Origin: Terebella lapidaria
Lineage: Eukaryota; Annelida; Polychaeta; Terebellida; Terebellidae
NCBI GenBank assembly: GCA_949152475.1
Contig: OX424568.1
Coordinates: forward strand, 18,699,667-18,763,666
Direction: 5' to 3'
DNA length: 64,000 bases
The notes beneath the pieces are model-generated. The model ran no database searches. It was not told where the DNA came from and was given only the letters and a program-made list of their open reading frames with translations. A program made the position numbers and the translations under genes. Below are positions 32,308 through 43,965 of the stretch, piece by piece. Every line of letters starts with the position of its first letter. Within the stretch, counting starts at the first letter, position 1.

Positions 32308-34491
32308 ATGGGAAATGCTATTTGGTCGGTTCTGGCTCATCAGCCAGAAAGCTCGCTTCCAAGCCCTGATGATATCTACTGCACCTTGGCCAGTCAACAC
32401 ATCGAGACTGGAGACACGGCGGCCGCTATACGCTTGCTGAATAATGCGCGAGGTTTGTGGTTGTAGCTTGTCAGAATTGATTGTTGATTCTGGTGTGTAT
32501 TTGTCTTTCTGTTTGCACTTTTGCATATTGTAATACATGTATAGTGCATATAATTTAGCTGATTTCGTTCAAGTACAGTACTCAAAACTAGATATGTCCG
32601 ATGCCTGTCAGGCTTTCTCATGTTCAATCATCATTCTGTCCGATTATTTTGATGTCAGCAGGGTTCTGATAAGCCTAATGATTTCTTGAGGGGGTACAAC
32701 CTTGTTACCAGTAACAGTCAGAACTTCTACTATAGCTGATTCACCAAATCATATATAAATGTACTATAAATGTAGAAGTTAGAACATTTGGATACATCAG
32801 AGAAGGTTCTGCCTTGCATGAATAATAATCATAACACCAAATATCTTATTTCTGATATATCCGAATTCACTTGTCCTTAGATACTCCTTTATATGCAATA
32901 ACATTCTTCGCGTTTCAGATGTGAACAGACTGAGTGAATACTGTCGTCTTGCGCCTCTGCATCTTAGTGTTGCCCGCGGCAACGACCAGTGTGTGCAGCA
33001 TCTCATCAAAAGAGGAGCAAACATCAACGTGACCGACTGTCGAATGTTCACACCTTTACATGTGGCAGCCGAGGGTAACCATGGCAACAACAAAAATATC
33101 TAAGTGGGAAATTACACAATATAAAAAATATTTGATGAATTTCATCGTGAGAATATTTTCAAGAAGGCATATTGAAAAATATAAATTTGTAATTTGAAGA
33201 ACATATTATCATGACTACTGTAAAGCCACAAATTATTCGCGACCTCTTATTTTCGCAAATTTTGCGAATCCAGTAAATTTACGCGAGAAATTTCTGACAA
33301 CAACCCACATTGTTATGACAAAATTGTTCGAGATGACAAAACCGCAAAATTATATGGCCGCGTACATGGTCTGATCGCAAAAACGCGAAAATTTGCGCCA
33401 GCGAACTTAAAGGGTTTTACAGTAGCTTACACTTTGAACGTTAGTCTACTCTCCAAATCTGCTAACCAGATACAAAATATTGACGGTGGTTTATGATACA
33501 ATTGAATAAAAATCCTCTTGTTAAGTCTGATTGAAACATATACCGATAACTCACTGACATGTGTTTTCTCTCTTCAGGCGGTGAGTCGGTTGTGGACAGT
33601 TGTCAACTGCTGATAGACAATGGAGCCGACATCGATGCGCAGGACATCTGGGGCAAAACTCCGCTGCAGCGAGCAATAGCATACAACAACAGTGAACTGG
33701 CGAAGCTGCTTGTCCACTCTGGTTGTAACATCAACAAAACTGATCAGATGGGTCAATCAGCCATGGCTTATCTTGCCAACAATATCGCCTTGGTACAAAC
33801 AGACGCTTCACTCCTGGACGTGTTACTTCGGAATGGTGGGGATTTGACCTTGAAGGATGCCAAGGGCAAGAGTCCACTGTACCATGCTCTCTTGGTGAAA
33901 AACTTGGCTGTGTTGGAGAAGATCGGAGAAATCCCACGAGAAAAAGTTGACTTCACGGAGCTCGTTGACTTGGCCCTGTCTCGGTGTTATGTGGATTATC
34001 TCGAATTTCTACTAAAGCGTGGTGCTTCTTTTCCTAGCAGTATGGTGAATGACAAACTTCTGGGTATAATTTCTCACCCCCTGAATAAATTGGACCAAGT
34101 TTTCATCACTTTGAACACTCTACTACATGGCGTTGGGCAGCCTGGATCGAAGGAAATGGTGTTAGAGGTTGTCGCCTTGGTGGTATCGTGCTTAAGACGA
34201 CATCCTACCTTTGGAGTCCGAGAATCATTAGTGAAGCTTCTCTGCGCATTTATATCTATAAACTGTATGCCACTGGCTGTCATATGGCCTGTTTTGAGCA
34301 TTAATGCGTCAATCGCGGAAAATGTCAAATGTTCAATGGATTATGACAATATCCCGACTTTGACGGCAATCTGTCGCAAACATATTCGTGAGCTTCTCCT
34401 GCTAAAAGAACCAAATATCTTTGTAGGAGTTGATAAGTTGAACGTTCTGCCTCAGGCTCTGAGGAGTTTCTTGTTACTTGAAGAATTCTGA
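32308..34491 (+). CDS. Ankyrin-repeat and SOCS-box protein (ASB-like), 3 exons
   Basis: CDS join(32308..32452, 32919..33074, 33578..34491), 1,215 nt, 404 residues, phases consistent, GT-AG introns. It starts MGNAIWSV. About five ankyrin repeats span residues ~55-225, with hallmark TPLHVAAEGG, LLIDNGADIDAQD, KTPLQRAIAYNNSELAKLL and SPLYHALL. A helical region follows. The last ~45 residues match a SOCS box: PTLTAICRKHIRELL then a loop, then LPQALRSFLLLEEF (compare the L-LC---IR and LP-P--LK-YL consensus). ASB proteins are substrate adaptors of Elongin B/C-Cullin 5 ubiquitin ligases; the substrate here is unknown. I cannot place it in a specific ASB subfamily. The start is chosen as the first in-frame ATG of exon 1; an upstream exon is not excluded. 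Confidence 0.85.
33216..33425. mobile_element. MITE in intron 2 of the ASB-like gene
   Basis: The ends CTACTGTAAA(G)CC and its inverted copy GGGTTTTACAGTAG bracket ~210 bp, with abundant CGCAAATTTTGCG-like inner inverted words. It is related by its TACTGTAAA terminus to 32104-32303 and 48101-48272. Confidence 0.75.
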
Positions 34492-34838
34492 CTGACTGTG
34501 TCGAACATGGATGCTACTGAATGTAAATCCTGCTAAATCTTGGATCAAGATTTTGATTTTCAAGTTCATGGTAGTCTGGTGCTTACAAATATGACAGCTG
34601 TGATTTTCAGCAGATTTCTGTGGAAATGGAGTATATTCCACTTTCACACATGTGATACTCGTAACCTGTAGGCACACAATGAGAGAACAGGACTTTTTCA
34701 AAGTTTGGGTGGTTGACGAATATATGTTGGCCCTTGTTGGGGGGGAGGGGAGGGCAAATGATAAGGGTCGATTGCACATTGTAGTTACAAGACCAGTAAT
34801 ATGTTCTAGACCTGCTCAATATTACTACCAGTATTCAC

Positions 34839-34844
34839 AATAAA
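34839..34844 (+). promoter_or_regulatory. Candidate poly(A) signal of the ASB-like gene
   Basis: AATAAA 347 bases after the stop codon. Another AATAAA lies at about 35108, in a GT-rich context (TTGTTTGTGTTGTT follows), and may be the stronger site. Confidence 0.55.
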
Positions 34845-34849
34845 TGTAA

Positions 34850-35440
34850 TGACCTTGCAAATGAGATTTTACAATGTATATTATCTGGTGAATCGAATAC
34901 TAGATCATTTAGGTGCTTGAGTTTATGAAATATCGGCAAATGTACGTTGTTGCTATGCTGTCAAGGAAACAATATTCTATTTTTGGTCAAATTGGTAACT
35001 GGAATACTTCATCAAGACATGTTCTAGGTTCTAATATGCTTTCATGAATTTGTGATCATGTATAGAAAATCATGTTTTCTACAGTTACTTTTGTGCTGTT
35101 GTAATGACGAAATAAATTGTTTGTGTTGTTATGTTTATTTGGTTTGCTGGAGAACATGGGCCATAAAATATATGATATGGTGTCTTGATCATCAGTGAAC
35201 GAACTGGGGCCTAACTATCTTGTCTAAGTGTATCTCACACCCAACCTAGGATCTCCACTGAGGAATTAGTTAATTTTATACTGCTGTCTGAAATAATAAT
35301 TTCCTGTCCTTTTCAAGGCATGTTGAGCGCTGCATGATTATCATAAAAATCATTAGTTATTTTGGTACAGTCTAGATATTTTTCATTTAGCTTATTGTGT
35401 TAGATATGATATTTTGTACACGGCGAAAGTATCCATAAGC
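34850..35440. other. 3' flank of the ASB-like gene
   Basis: AT-rich, no gene seen. It includes the alternative poly(A) signal near 35108 and ends at the foldback element. Confidence 0.5.
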
Positions 35441-35749
35441 GCTTTCAGCGATGAAATGATGAAGACCCAATGAGAACCAATGTCTCGGCTGGGTCGAACG
35501 GGGTTACCACTGGGTCTGGCCGCAAACTGTACTTCGGGATCATACATTTTCACAATGTAATTTCCGGTTTACTATGGTGTGTCAGTAGCAGTGCCAGTGC
35601 CGTGGTGATCAATAAATTATTGACCCAACCCTAGTACTCTATACGGCCTACCCCCGTCCCCCTAATTTAAATTTAAAGGAATGACCATTGGCAAGAGGAA
35701 AGATTCATCGCTTAATCATTTGACATACCTACTGAGAATCTGACCCAGT

Positions 35750-37430
35750 GGGACACTCATCATTTCATCTTTTCAACTGACCCAGTGGGAACCTGACCCA
35801 ATCAGACATTCATCGCTTCATCATTTCACTTGACCTAGTGGGACACTGACCCAGTGGGACACTCATCATTTCATCTTTTCAACTGACCCAGTGGGAACCT
35901 GACCCAATCAGACATTCATCGCTTCATCATTTCACTTGACCAGAAATACATTGGTCTTATGTATTTCTGACTTGACCTAGTGGGACACTCATCATTTCAT
36001 CCTTTCAACTGACCCAGTGGGAACCTGACCCAGCCAGACATTCATCGCTTCATCATTTTACATGACCCAGTGGGACACTCATCATTTCATCCTTTCAACT
36101 GACCCAGTGGGAACCTGACCCAGCCAGACATTCATCGCTTCATCATTTTACATGACCCAGTGGGATACTCATCATTTCATCCTTTGAACTGACCGAGTGG
36201 GAACCTGACCCAGTCAGACATTCATCATTTTACATGACCCAGTGGGACACTCATCATTTCATCCTTTCAAATGACTCATATTGGGAACCTGACCCAGTCA
36301 GAAAATCATCGCTTCATCATTTTACCTGACACAGTGGGACACTCATCATTTCATCCTTTCAACTGACCCAGTGGGAACCTCCTCATTTCATCATTCCAAC
36401 TGACCCAGTGGGAACCTGACCCAGTCAAACATTCATTGCTTCATCACTTTACATGACCCAGTGGGACATTCATCATTTCATCCTTTTAACTGACCCAGTG
36501 GGAACCTGACCCAGCCAGACATTCATCGCTTCATCATTTTACCTGACCCAGTGGGACACTCATCATTTCATCCTTTCAAATGACTCATATTGGGAACCTG
36601 ACCCAGTCAGAAATTCATCGCTTCATCATTTTACATGACCCAGTGGGACATTCATCATTTCATCCTTTTAACTGACCCAGTGGGAACCTGACCCAGCCAG
36701 ACATTCATCGCTTCATCATTTTACCTGACCCAGTGGGATACTCATGATTTCATCCTTTCAACTGACCCAGTGGGAACCTCACCCAGCCAGACATTCATCG
36801 CTTCAACATTTAGCATGACCCAGTGGGACACTCATCATTTCATCATTTCAACCGACCCAGTGGGAACCTGACCCAGTGAGACATTCATCATTTCATCATT
36901 TTACATGGTCAAGTGGGACATTCATCATTTTACATAACCCGGTGGGACACTCATCATTTCATCCTTTCAACTGACCCAGTGGGAACCTCATCATTTCATC
37001 ATTCCAACTGACCCAGTGGGAACCTGACCCAGTCAGACATTCATCGCTTCATCATTTTACCTGACCCAGTGGGACACTCATCTTTTCATCCTTTCAACTG
37101 ACCCAGTGGGAACCTGACCCAGCCGGACATTCATCACTTCATCATTTAACATGACCCAGTGGGACACTCATCATTTCATCATTTCAACTGACCCAGTGGG
37201 AACCTGACCCAATGAGGCCTTTATCATTTCATCATTTTACCTGACCCAGTGGGATATTCATCTTTTCATCCTTTCAACTGACCCAGTGGAAACCTCATCA
37301 TTTCATCATTCCAACTGACCCAGCCAGACGTTCATTGCTTCATCATTTCACTTGACCTAGTAGGACACTCATCATTTCATCATTTCAACTGACCCAGTGG
37401 GAACCTGACGGAGTCAGTAATTTAACACTT
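35750..37430 (+). repeat. Left arm array, ~90-bp unit
   Basis: CATGACCCAGTGGGA starts at 36061 and 36151, a 90-bp spacing. Each unit has two subunits of about 37 and 53 bp that both start TGACCCAGTGGGA. There are roughly 18-20 units, with frequent deletions of one subunit. Confidence 0.9.
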
Positions 37431-37439
37431 CATTTTCAA

Positions 37440-38045
37440 GGCAGACACCAGTAATGCCTTTATGCTTTTGTCAAAAAGAATTCTCTTTTTCTTTCATTTT
37501 CTGGTTTCCGCACGATAATTTCAGTTTGCCCTGATATATCTGCCAAATTTCCACAGCTGGTCAGAAATGAGGTGTAGAAAGAGCTTATTGTTTTTGAGCT
37601 GGGTTCGGGGTCCGCAAGGTTCGTGAGGATGAAATCAACATTTCTGGTTCCACATGATAACTAAAAAAATATTATGGCAATGACTGTGGGACTTTGCTTA
37701 GAGGTCCATATATCACCAGGGAAGAAGACTGTTAATTTTGAGGGTGATCCGTCGAATGACGGTTGACCTAGGGCTTGAAATAATTTTAGCTGAGTCATCC
37801 TTGTGGCTCTCATGCATATCTCGGAAGCTGTGCGTCGTGGAGCGAAACAGACGTTATTTTCGGACTTGTGGCGGAGTGAAATATATTCAACGGGTACTGG
37901 GGATGAACTTTGACCTTGACCTGAATTTTTTTTGTCCAGTCGGAAAAATGCTGTGTCGGCATTTTTCACGAAAAATGCTGTGAAAGAAGAAAAAACGAAA
38001 AAAAAATTTTTTTTGACAAAACCGTAAAGGCGTATGTGCTGAAAT
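37440..38045. mobile_element. Core of the foldback: family-1 fragments with inverted 3' ends
   Basis: 37445-37930 reads as a reverse-oriented family-1 3' part (GATAATTTCAGTTTGCC, AGCGAAACAGACGTTATTTT, one satellite unit). 38005-38043 reads as a forward family-1 3' end (GACAAAACCGTAAAGGCG, ending ACCTTAAT). Two 3' ends therefore face outward at the centre of the palindrome. Confidence 0.65.
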
Positions 38046-40700
38046 ACCTTAATGATGAAGCAATCAATGTCTGACTGGCTGAGGTTCCCTCTGGGTCAGA
38101 TGGAAGGATGAAATGATCAGTGTCCCACTAGGTCAAGGGAAATGATGAAGCGATGAATATCTGACTGGTTCAGGTTCCCATTGGGTCATTTGAAAGGACG
38201 AAATGATGAATGTCTCAGTGGGCCATGTAAAGTGATGAAATGAATGTTTCACTGGGTCAGGTTCCCACTGGGTCAATTGAAATGATGAAATGATGAGTGT
38301 CCCACTGGGTCATGTGAAATGATGAAGCAATGAATGTCTGGCTGGGTGAGGTTCCCATTGGGTCAGTTGAAATGATGAGTGTCCCACTGGGTCAGGTAAA
38401 ATGATGAAGCGATGAATGTCTGGCTGGGTCAGGTTCCCACTGGGTCAGTTAAAAGGATGAAATGATGAATGTCCCACTGGGTCATGTAAAGTGATGAAGC
38501 GATGAATGTCTGACTGGGTCAGGTTCCCACTGGGTCAGTTGGAATGATGACATGATGAGGTTCCCACTGGGTCAATTGAAAGGATGAAATGATGAGTGTC
38601 CCACTGGGTCATGTAAAATGATGAAATGATGAATGTCTGACTGGATCAGGTTCCCACTGGGTCGATTGAAATGATGAAATGATGAGTGTCCCACTGGGTC
38701 AGTTGAAAGGATGAAATGATGAGTGTCCCACGGGGTTATGTAAAATGATGAAATGATGAATGTCCCACTTGGCCATGTAAAATGATGAATGTTTCACTGG
38801 GTCAGATTCCCACTGGGTCAGTTGAAAGGATGAAATGATGAGTGTCCCACTGGGTCAGGTAAAATGATGAAGCGATGAATTTTTGACTGGGTCAGGTTCC
38901 CAATATGAGTCATTCGAAAGGATGAAATGAGTGTCCCACTGGCTCATGTAAAATGATGAAGCGATGAATGTCTGGCTGGGTCAGGTTCCCACTGGGTCAG
39001 TTAAAAGGATGAAATGATGAATGTCCCACTGGGTCATGTAAAATGATGAAGCGATGAATGTCTGACTGGGTCAGGTTCCCACTGGGTCAGTTGAAATGAT
39101 GAGTGTCCCACTGGGTCGTGAAATGATGAAATGATGAATGTCTGACTGGGTCAGGTTCCCACTGGGTCGGTTGAAATGATGAAATGATGAGTGTCCCACT
39201 GGGTCATGTTAAATGATGAAGCGATGAATGTCTGGCTGGGTCAGGTTCCCACTGGGTCAGTTGAAAGGATGAAATGAGTGTCCCACTTATTCAGGTAAAA
39301 TGGTGAAGCAATGAATGTCTAACTGGGTGAGATTGCCACTGGGGCAGTTGAAAGGATGAAATAATGAGTGTCCCACTGTGTCAGGTAAAATGATGAAGCG
39401 ATGAATGTCTGACTGGGTCAGGTTCCCACTGGGTCAGTTGTAATGATGAAATGATGAGGTTCCCACTGGGTCAGTTGAAATGATGAGTGTCCCACTGGGT
39501 CATGTAAAATGATGAAATGATGAATGTCTGACTGGGTCAGGTTCCCACTGGGTCAGTTAAAAGGATGAAATGATGAATGTCCCACTGGGTCATGTAAAGT
39601 GATGAAGCGATGAATGTCTGACTGGGTCAGGTTCCCACTGGGTCAGTTGAAAGGATGAAATGATGAGTGTCCCACTGGGTCATGTAAAATGATGAAATGA
39701 TGAATTTCTGACTGGGTCAGGTTCCCACTGGGTCGGTTGAAATGATGAAATGATGAGTGTCCCACTGGGTCATGTTAAATGATGAAGCGATGAATGTGTG
39801 GCTGGGTCAGGTTCCCACTGGGTCAGTTGAAAGGATGAAATGAGTGTCCCACTTATTCAGGTAAAATGGTGAAGCGATGAATGTCTGACTGGGTCAGGTT
39901 CCCACTGGGTCAGTTGAAAGGATGAAATGATGAGGTTCCCACTGGGTCAGTTGAAAGGATGAAATGATGAGTGTCCCACGGGGTTATGTAAAATGATGAA
40001 ATGATGAATGTCCCACTTGGCCATGTAAAATGATGAATGATGAATGTTTCACTGGGTCAGGTTCCCACTGGGTCAGTTGAAAGGATGAAATGATGAGTGT
40101 CCCACTGGGTCAGGTAAAATGATGAAGCGATGAATTTTTGACTGGGTCAGGTTCCCAATATGAGTCATTCGAAAGGATGAAATGATGAGTGTCCCACTGG
40201 CTCATGTAAAATGATGAAGCGATGAATGTCTGGCTGGGTCAGGTTCCCACTGGGTCAGTTGAAAGGATGAAATGATGAATGTCCCACTAGGTCATGTAAA
40301 ATGATGAAGCGATGAATGTCTGACTGGGTCAGGTTCCCACTGGGTCAGTTGAAAGGATGAAATGATGAGTGTCCCACTGGGTCATGTAAAATGATGAAAT
40401 GATGAATGTCTGACTGGGTCAGGTTCCCACTGGGTCAGTTGAAATGATGAAATGATGAGTGTCCCACTGGGTCATGTTAAATGATGAAGCAATGAATGTC
40501 TGGCTGGGTCAGGTTCCCACTGGGTCCGTTGAAAGGATGAAATGAGTGTCCCACTTATTCAGGTAAAATGATGAAGCGATGAATGTCTGACTGGGTCAGG
40601 TTCCCACTGGGTCAGTTGGAAAGATGAAATGATGAGTGTCCCATTGGGTCACATGTAATGACAAAACAAATGCTCCTGGCTGTGCTCCGTTGGGTCTTTT
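38045..40700 (-). repeat. Right arm array, ~90-bp unit
   Basis: Same unit as the left arm in reverse complement (GGTTCCCACTGGGTCAGTTG, AAATGATGAAGCGATGAATG). There are about 28-30 units. Larger groups of several units also recur (for example around 38860-39060 and 40090-40290), pointing to higher-order duplication. Confidence 0.9.
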
Positions 40701-41347
40701 CGAGAGACCCAGCTGAGACCTGTTGGTTGTCATTGGGTCTTCATCATTTCATCGCTGAAACCCCCTCTCAAAATAAAATTCTATGTAACGGAGATTAAAA
40801 TTGCATATGATCCCTCTGGTGGAGATTAAAGCTAGAAATGAGTTCTAGACGCCATTGCTATGATAAATTCTTGGACTATTTTTCGTTTTATTAGAGTAAA
40901 TTCAATTGTTTGACCGAAATGTATTAAATTACAGCAAAGATTACGGCGAGGAACACGAGCTATTTATGTCGGTATGTACGTTCATCTGATTCTGTTGTTG
41001 ACTTTGGTACACCGTAAACAGTACAGCCCGTAGCCCCCACCATATGATGTCCATGGCCCCCACATTGTTGCCACGATTAGACCCTAGGCAGCTGCTAGAC
41101 AGTGGTTAGGGAGCACATGTACAATATATTGGGCAATCCTGTTTCTCCATGATAATAAATGACAATGATGAGTTAATCAGTGGCATGAAATGATAGATAC
41201 AGAAAAAAGAACATCTGATGTGTAATAAAGAACACTTTTCTATCATAACCAGTTGTCATTCCGGATCCTGAGTATGGGAAATTAGTTGGTAATAAATTTG
41301 CCCACGTTATTGTACATCCTAGCCGTGGTTAGGATCGAATCGTAACA

Positions 41348-42003
41348 ACCACACTGTCACGTACTGGGCCACATGCTGCGTTCCAATCACGTTGTGCAAA
41401 TGGTGCGCACGGGTTTCCGAGGAGTATTTTGCATTCTATTCATGACACAACTGTGAAATTCCCATTTGCACAACCTGTGAAGTTGAGGCAGTTGTTCAGA
41501 CTCAATGTGCACAAGTAGGAAAAACATGGCGTCAAATGGCATATTGTGTAAAAGTAATACAGAATACAAACATTTTGTTAGTTTTACCTAGTATCATACA
41601 TACAGTATATGAATGAAATGATTCGAGACTGAAATTTAAAGTGAAGATTTGACCTGTGAAGTTGAGGCAGTTGTTCAGACTCAATGTGCACAAGTAGGAA
41701 AAACATGGCGTCAAATGGCATATTGTGTAAAAGTAATACAGAATACAAACATTTTGTTAGTTTTACCTAGTATCATACATACAGTATATGAATGAAATGA
41801 TTCGAGACTGAAATTTAAAGTGAAGATTTGACTGAATTTTCAATTATTTTTGGCCTGAGTTAGTTCGAATTTTTATGCAATAATTAGGGTGTCAAAATGT
41901 GTGCCTTTTTCATTGGAACGCAACAACTTGTACTCTCCAACTTCCCGCTAGTGCACACCATTTGCACAACATGATTGGAACGCAGCAACAGTCACAGTGT
42001 GGT
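41348..42003. mobile_element. MITE ~656 bp with ~60-bp inverted ends
   Basis: The left end ACCACACTGTCAC... and TGCTGCGTTCCAATCACGTT continue to GCAAATGGTG. The right end is the inverted copy (CACCATTTGCACAACATGAT, GTCACAGTGTGGT), with a few mismatches and a gap. It contains a 179-bp tandem duplication. Non-coding. It lies about 435 bp upstream of the CEP19 start codon. Confidence 0.8.
41474..41831 (+). repeat. 179-bp direct duplication inside the MITE
   Basis: CCTGTGAAGTTGAGGCAGTT at 41474 recurs at 41653, and the copies appear identical to their ends (GTGAAGATTTGAC). The duplication is recent relative to the host element. Confidence 0.93.
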
Positions 42004-42409
42004 CAAAATGGGTCAGTCCAGTGACTGTTTGACAACGTGACACCTCGGGTCACCCTTGGCTTGAGTGAAAAACTAAATGAGCGTACGGCGCTATTAAAAT
42101 TGTAGTGTATGGCAGTGGCCTTTACCTGCTAGCGGGTATACAACCAACATATATACCTGGCGCACTAAACCTTGACGATCCACTTGATCGTCAAGCATCG
42201 AAGAAATGCCAGTAATTATATAAACAACTGGACCAGAATTGAATAGATCTAGCAACTTCGATCATCTCAGATCTAAGTTTTCTGTGCAAAAATATTGTGG
42301 ATAGATTGGGCTGCACGATGAGGTAGTTGTACTGGATGACAAATTTTCTACTGTTTATTTATTTATGTGCATTCAATTTTTTATGTGCATTACCGTAACT
42401 ACATTATTT

Positions 42410-42420
42410 TTTCCAGATCT
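42410..42420 (+). other. Probable 3' splice site in the CEP19 5'UTR
   Basis: ATTTTTTCCAG precedes the start codon by about 20 bases, implying a spliced non-coding first exon. A donor-like ATGAGGTAGT occurs near 42318-42327. Confidence 0.5.
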
Positions 42421-42438
42421 GATCTTCTACCAATAACT

Positions 42439-42942
42439 ATGGCTACTCAGCAGTTCACCGCTAAGCGTTGCGGGGTACGGTTCAACACCCCAGCAATCAT
42501 TATCGTCTACCAAATGAAGTCGACGACAAAACTACACCGTCGAACAATGCCACTTCGTCACTTCACGAAAAACTCCAGTGTGCAGCGCTTTGCCGAAGAG
42601 TTGAAAGCTTCTGCACGTCACAAGAAATACCTCGAGTCCGTTCCCCTGCACCAACTCGTCAAGCTGATTACCATCCTCAAAGACAAACTGAACGGGATCG
42701 AACTAAAAGATAGCGTCGAGAAGAACAAAACACTGGACGTTGTTGATCCGAACGAGGATTTGAATGTGGTCGACGAGGAGACATTGAAACGGAAGAAGGC
42801 GATTATGGACGAGACTTTTGAGAAGAATCGAAAGTTGCCGGGGGATGCAGACTTTCAGTACGATGTGGAGGTGGACTTTGAGAGCGGACCGATTGAATCT
42901 TGTGAATGGGACAGTGACAAGGATAGTGATGATGGTTTTTAG
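42439..42942 (+). CDS. CEP19: Centrosomal protein CEP19, single coding exon
   Basis: 167 residues, close to human (163-167). It matches remembered CEP19 along its length: TAKRCGVRFNTPAIIIVYQ (human TAKKCGIRFQPPAIILIYE), TMPLRHFTKNSSV, RHKKYLESVPLHQLVKLI, DPNEDLNVVDEETLKRKKAI, MDETFEKN, ADFQYDVEVDF, and an acidic tail ending DSDDGF. CEP19 sits at the mother centriole and helps recruit the RABL2-IFT-B machinery that starts ciliogenesis. I chose ATG 42439 rather than the in-frame ATG at 42367, because CEP19 homology begins there and a good acceptor (TTTTTTCCAG, ending 42418) lies between; the 5'UTR is probably spliced. It has no introns within the CDS. Confidence 0.96.
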   Translation: MATQQFTAKRCGVRFNTPAIIIVYQMKSTTKLHRRTMPLRHFTKNSSVQRFAEELKASARHKKYLESVPLHQLVKLITILKDKLNGIELKDSVEKNKTLDVVDPNEDLNVVDEETLKRKKAIMDETFEKNRKLPGDADFQYDVEVDFESGPIESCEWDSDKDSDDGF

Positions 42943-43529
42943 CCATTGATGATAACTTGAAATATTTGAAGGTGTACTGCTGGTCATGGCACATTGGCTA
43001 TAGTTGTATTTTGGGAGGAGATAGGGCTTTTGTCATATATTTATGTTATGACTGTAATATTATAAATGTTAAACATGTTAAACACATTCCATTTTTGATA
43101 TCAAATCTATGTGTACCGGGAATCACTTTACTCCATTTATTTAAAGTAAGTAATTGATGACTCTGAAGTTGGTTGGACAATTTAGGCTTAACACCATGCA
43201 ATGTAATTTATAAAATTCTGACATGTTATTCCCCCTACAACATGCACGGAAAATGTAAATGGAATCGAAGTGGAAGCTACGTTGTCATGATCATTAGCCA
43301 TGGCTTGAATCGATGTTGAAATGCAAATGACTGTGATATCATTTCTGGTCAGCTTTTTCGTCGTTTATTAATGTCTACTGCCAAATCTATATGACATCTA
43401 TGTAATTTCATTCATGTTTTACCATATATTGTAGCTTAATTTCCATTTTAATTAAACACGTTATATATCTGAATATTAACAGTGTGTTTTAATGTTGCCA
43501 TAGCTACCCTTAAATATGTAGAAGTTTTG

Positions 43530-43535
43530 AATAAA
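43530..43535 (+). promoter_or_regulatory. Candidate CEP19 poly(A) signal
   Basis: AATAAA 588 bases after the CEP19 stop; ATTAAA occurs earlier at 43451. Either would end the transcript before the opposing kinase 3'UTR. Confidence 0.5.
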
Positions 43536-43965
43536 AACATATTCAAGTTTTTAAAATATTACACAGCTGCTTTTCCATGGACACTTCACAATCTGTGCAA
43601 CCAACTGTATATATATGTGCGGTTAGCAGCACAAATATACATCCCATGTCTTGTGTTCAAACAACATTATTCCTGCACTAAACATAAATTTACCTGTCAA
43701 AATATACCGGTATTTGGAAACGGTCTTCATGATCATAATCGATAAATTTATCGATAAATGATCATAATCGATAGATAAATTCCACATAGCAGATATATTC
43801 ATTATATATTAATAATCTATTATATTTATTTCTGAACAGACCAATCATGGATATATATATTGAGCTATAGCACTCGATGTGGAAGTAAACCAGGAAAAGA
43901 TTGGAATGATCCCTCTAAATACATTTGTACAAGCACTCGAACAACAAAAACTTGGCGTAAGTGGC

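Larger units (their letters stand above)
35441..40760. mobile_element. Foldback element, 5.3 kb, two opposed ~90-bp repeat arrays
   Basis: The outer ends are inverted: GCTTTCAGCGATGAAATGAT at 35441, with its complement ending at 40760, followed on each side by GAAGACCCAATGA and (C)AGCTGGGTC-type words. Inside, 35750-37430 is a tandem array in one orientation (TGACCCAGTGGGACACTCAT, GGAACCTGACCCAGCCAGAC), and 38045-40700 is the same array in the other orientation. The core is 37440-38045. This is the plan of Drosophila FB and sea-urchin TU foldback elements: long TIRs built of short tandem repeats. No transposase is present. Confidence 0.85.

Noticed and set aside
35750-40700. CRISPR array
   Set aside because: Repeats with ~37-53-bp alternation look superficially like repeat-spacer units, but the 'spacers' are themselves repeated and the locus is animal DNA with opposed arms.
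42367-42438. Longer CEP19 N-terminus from the upstream ATG
   Set aside because: The 24 extra residues lack homology and contain a strong acceptor site; they are intron read as protein.
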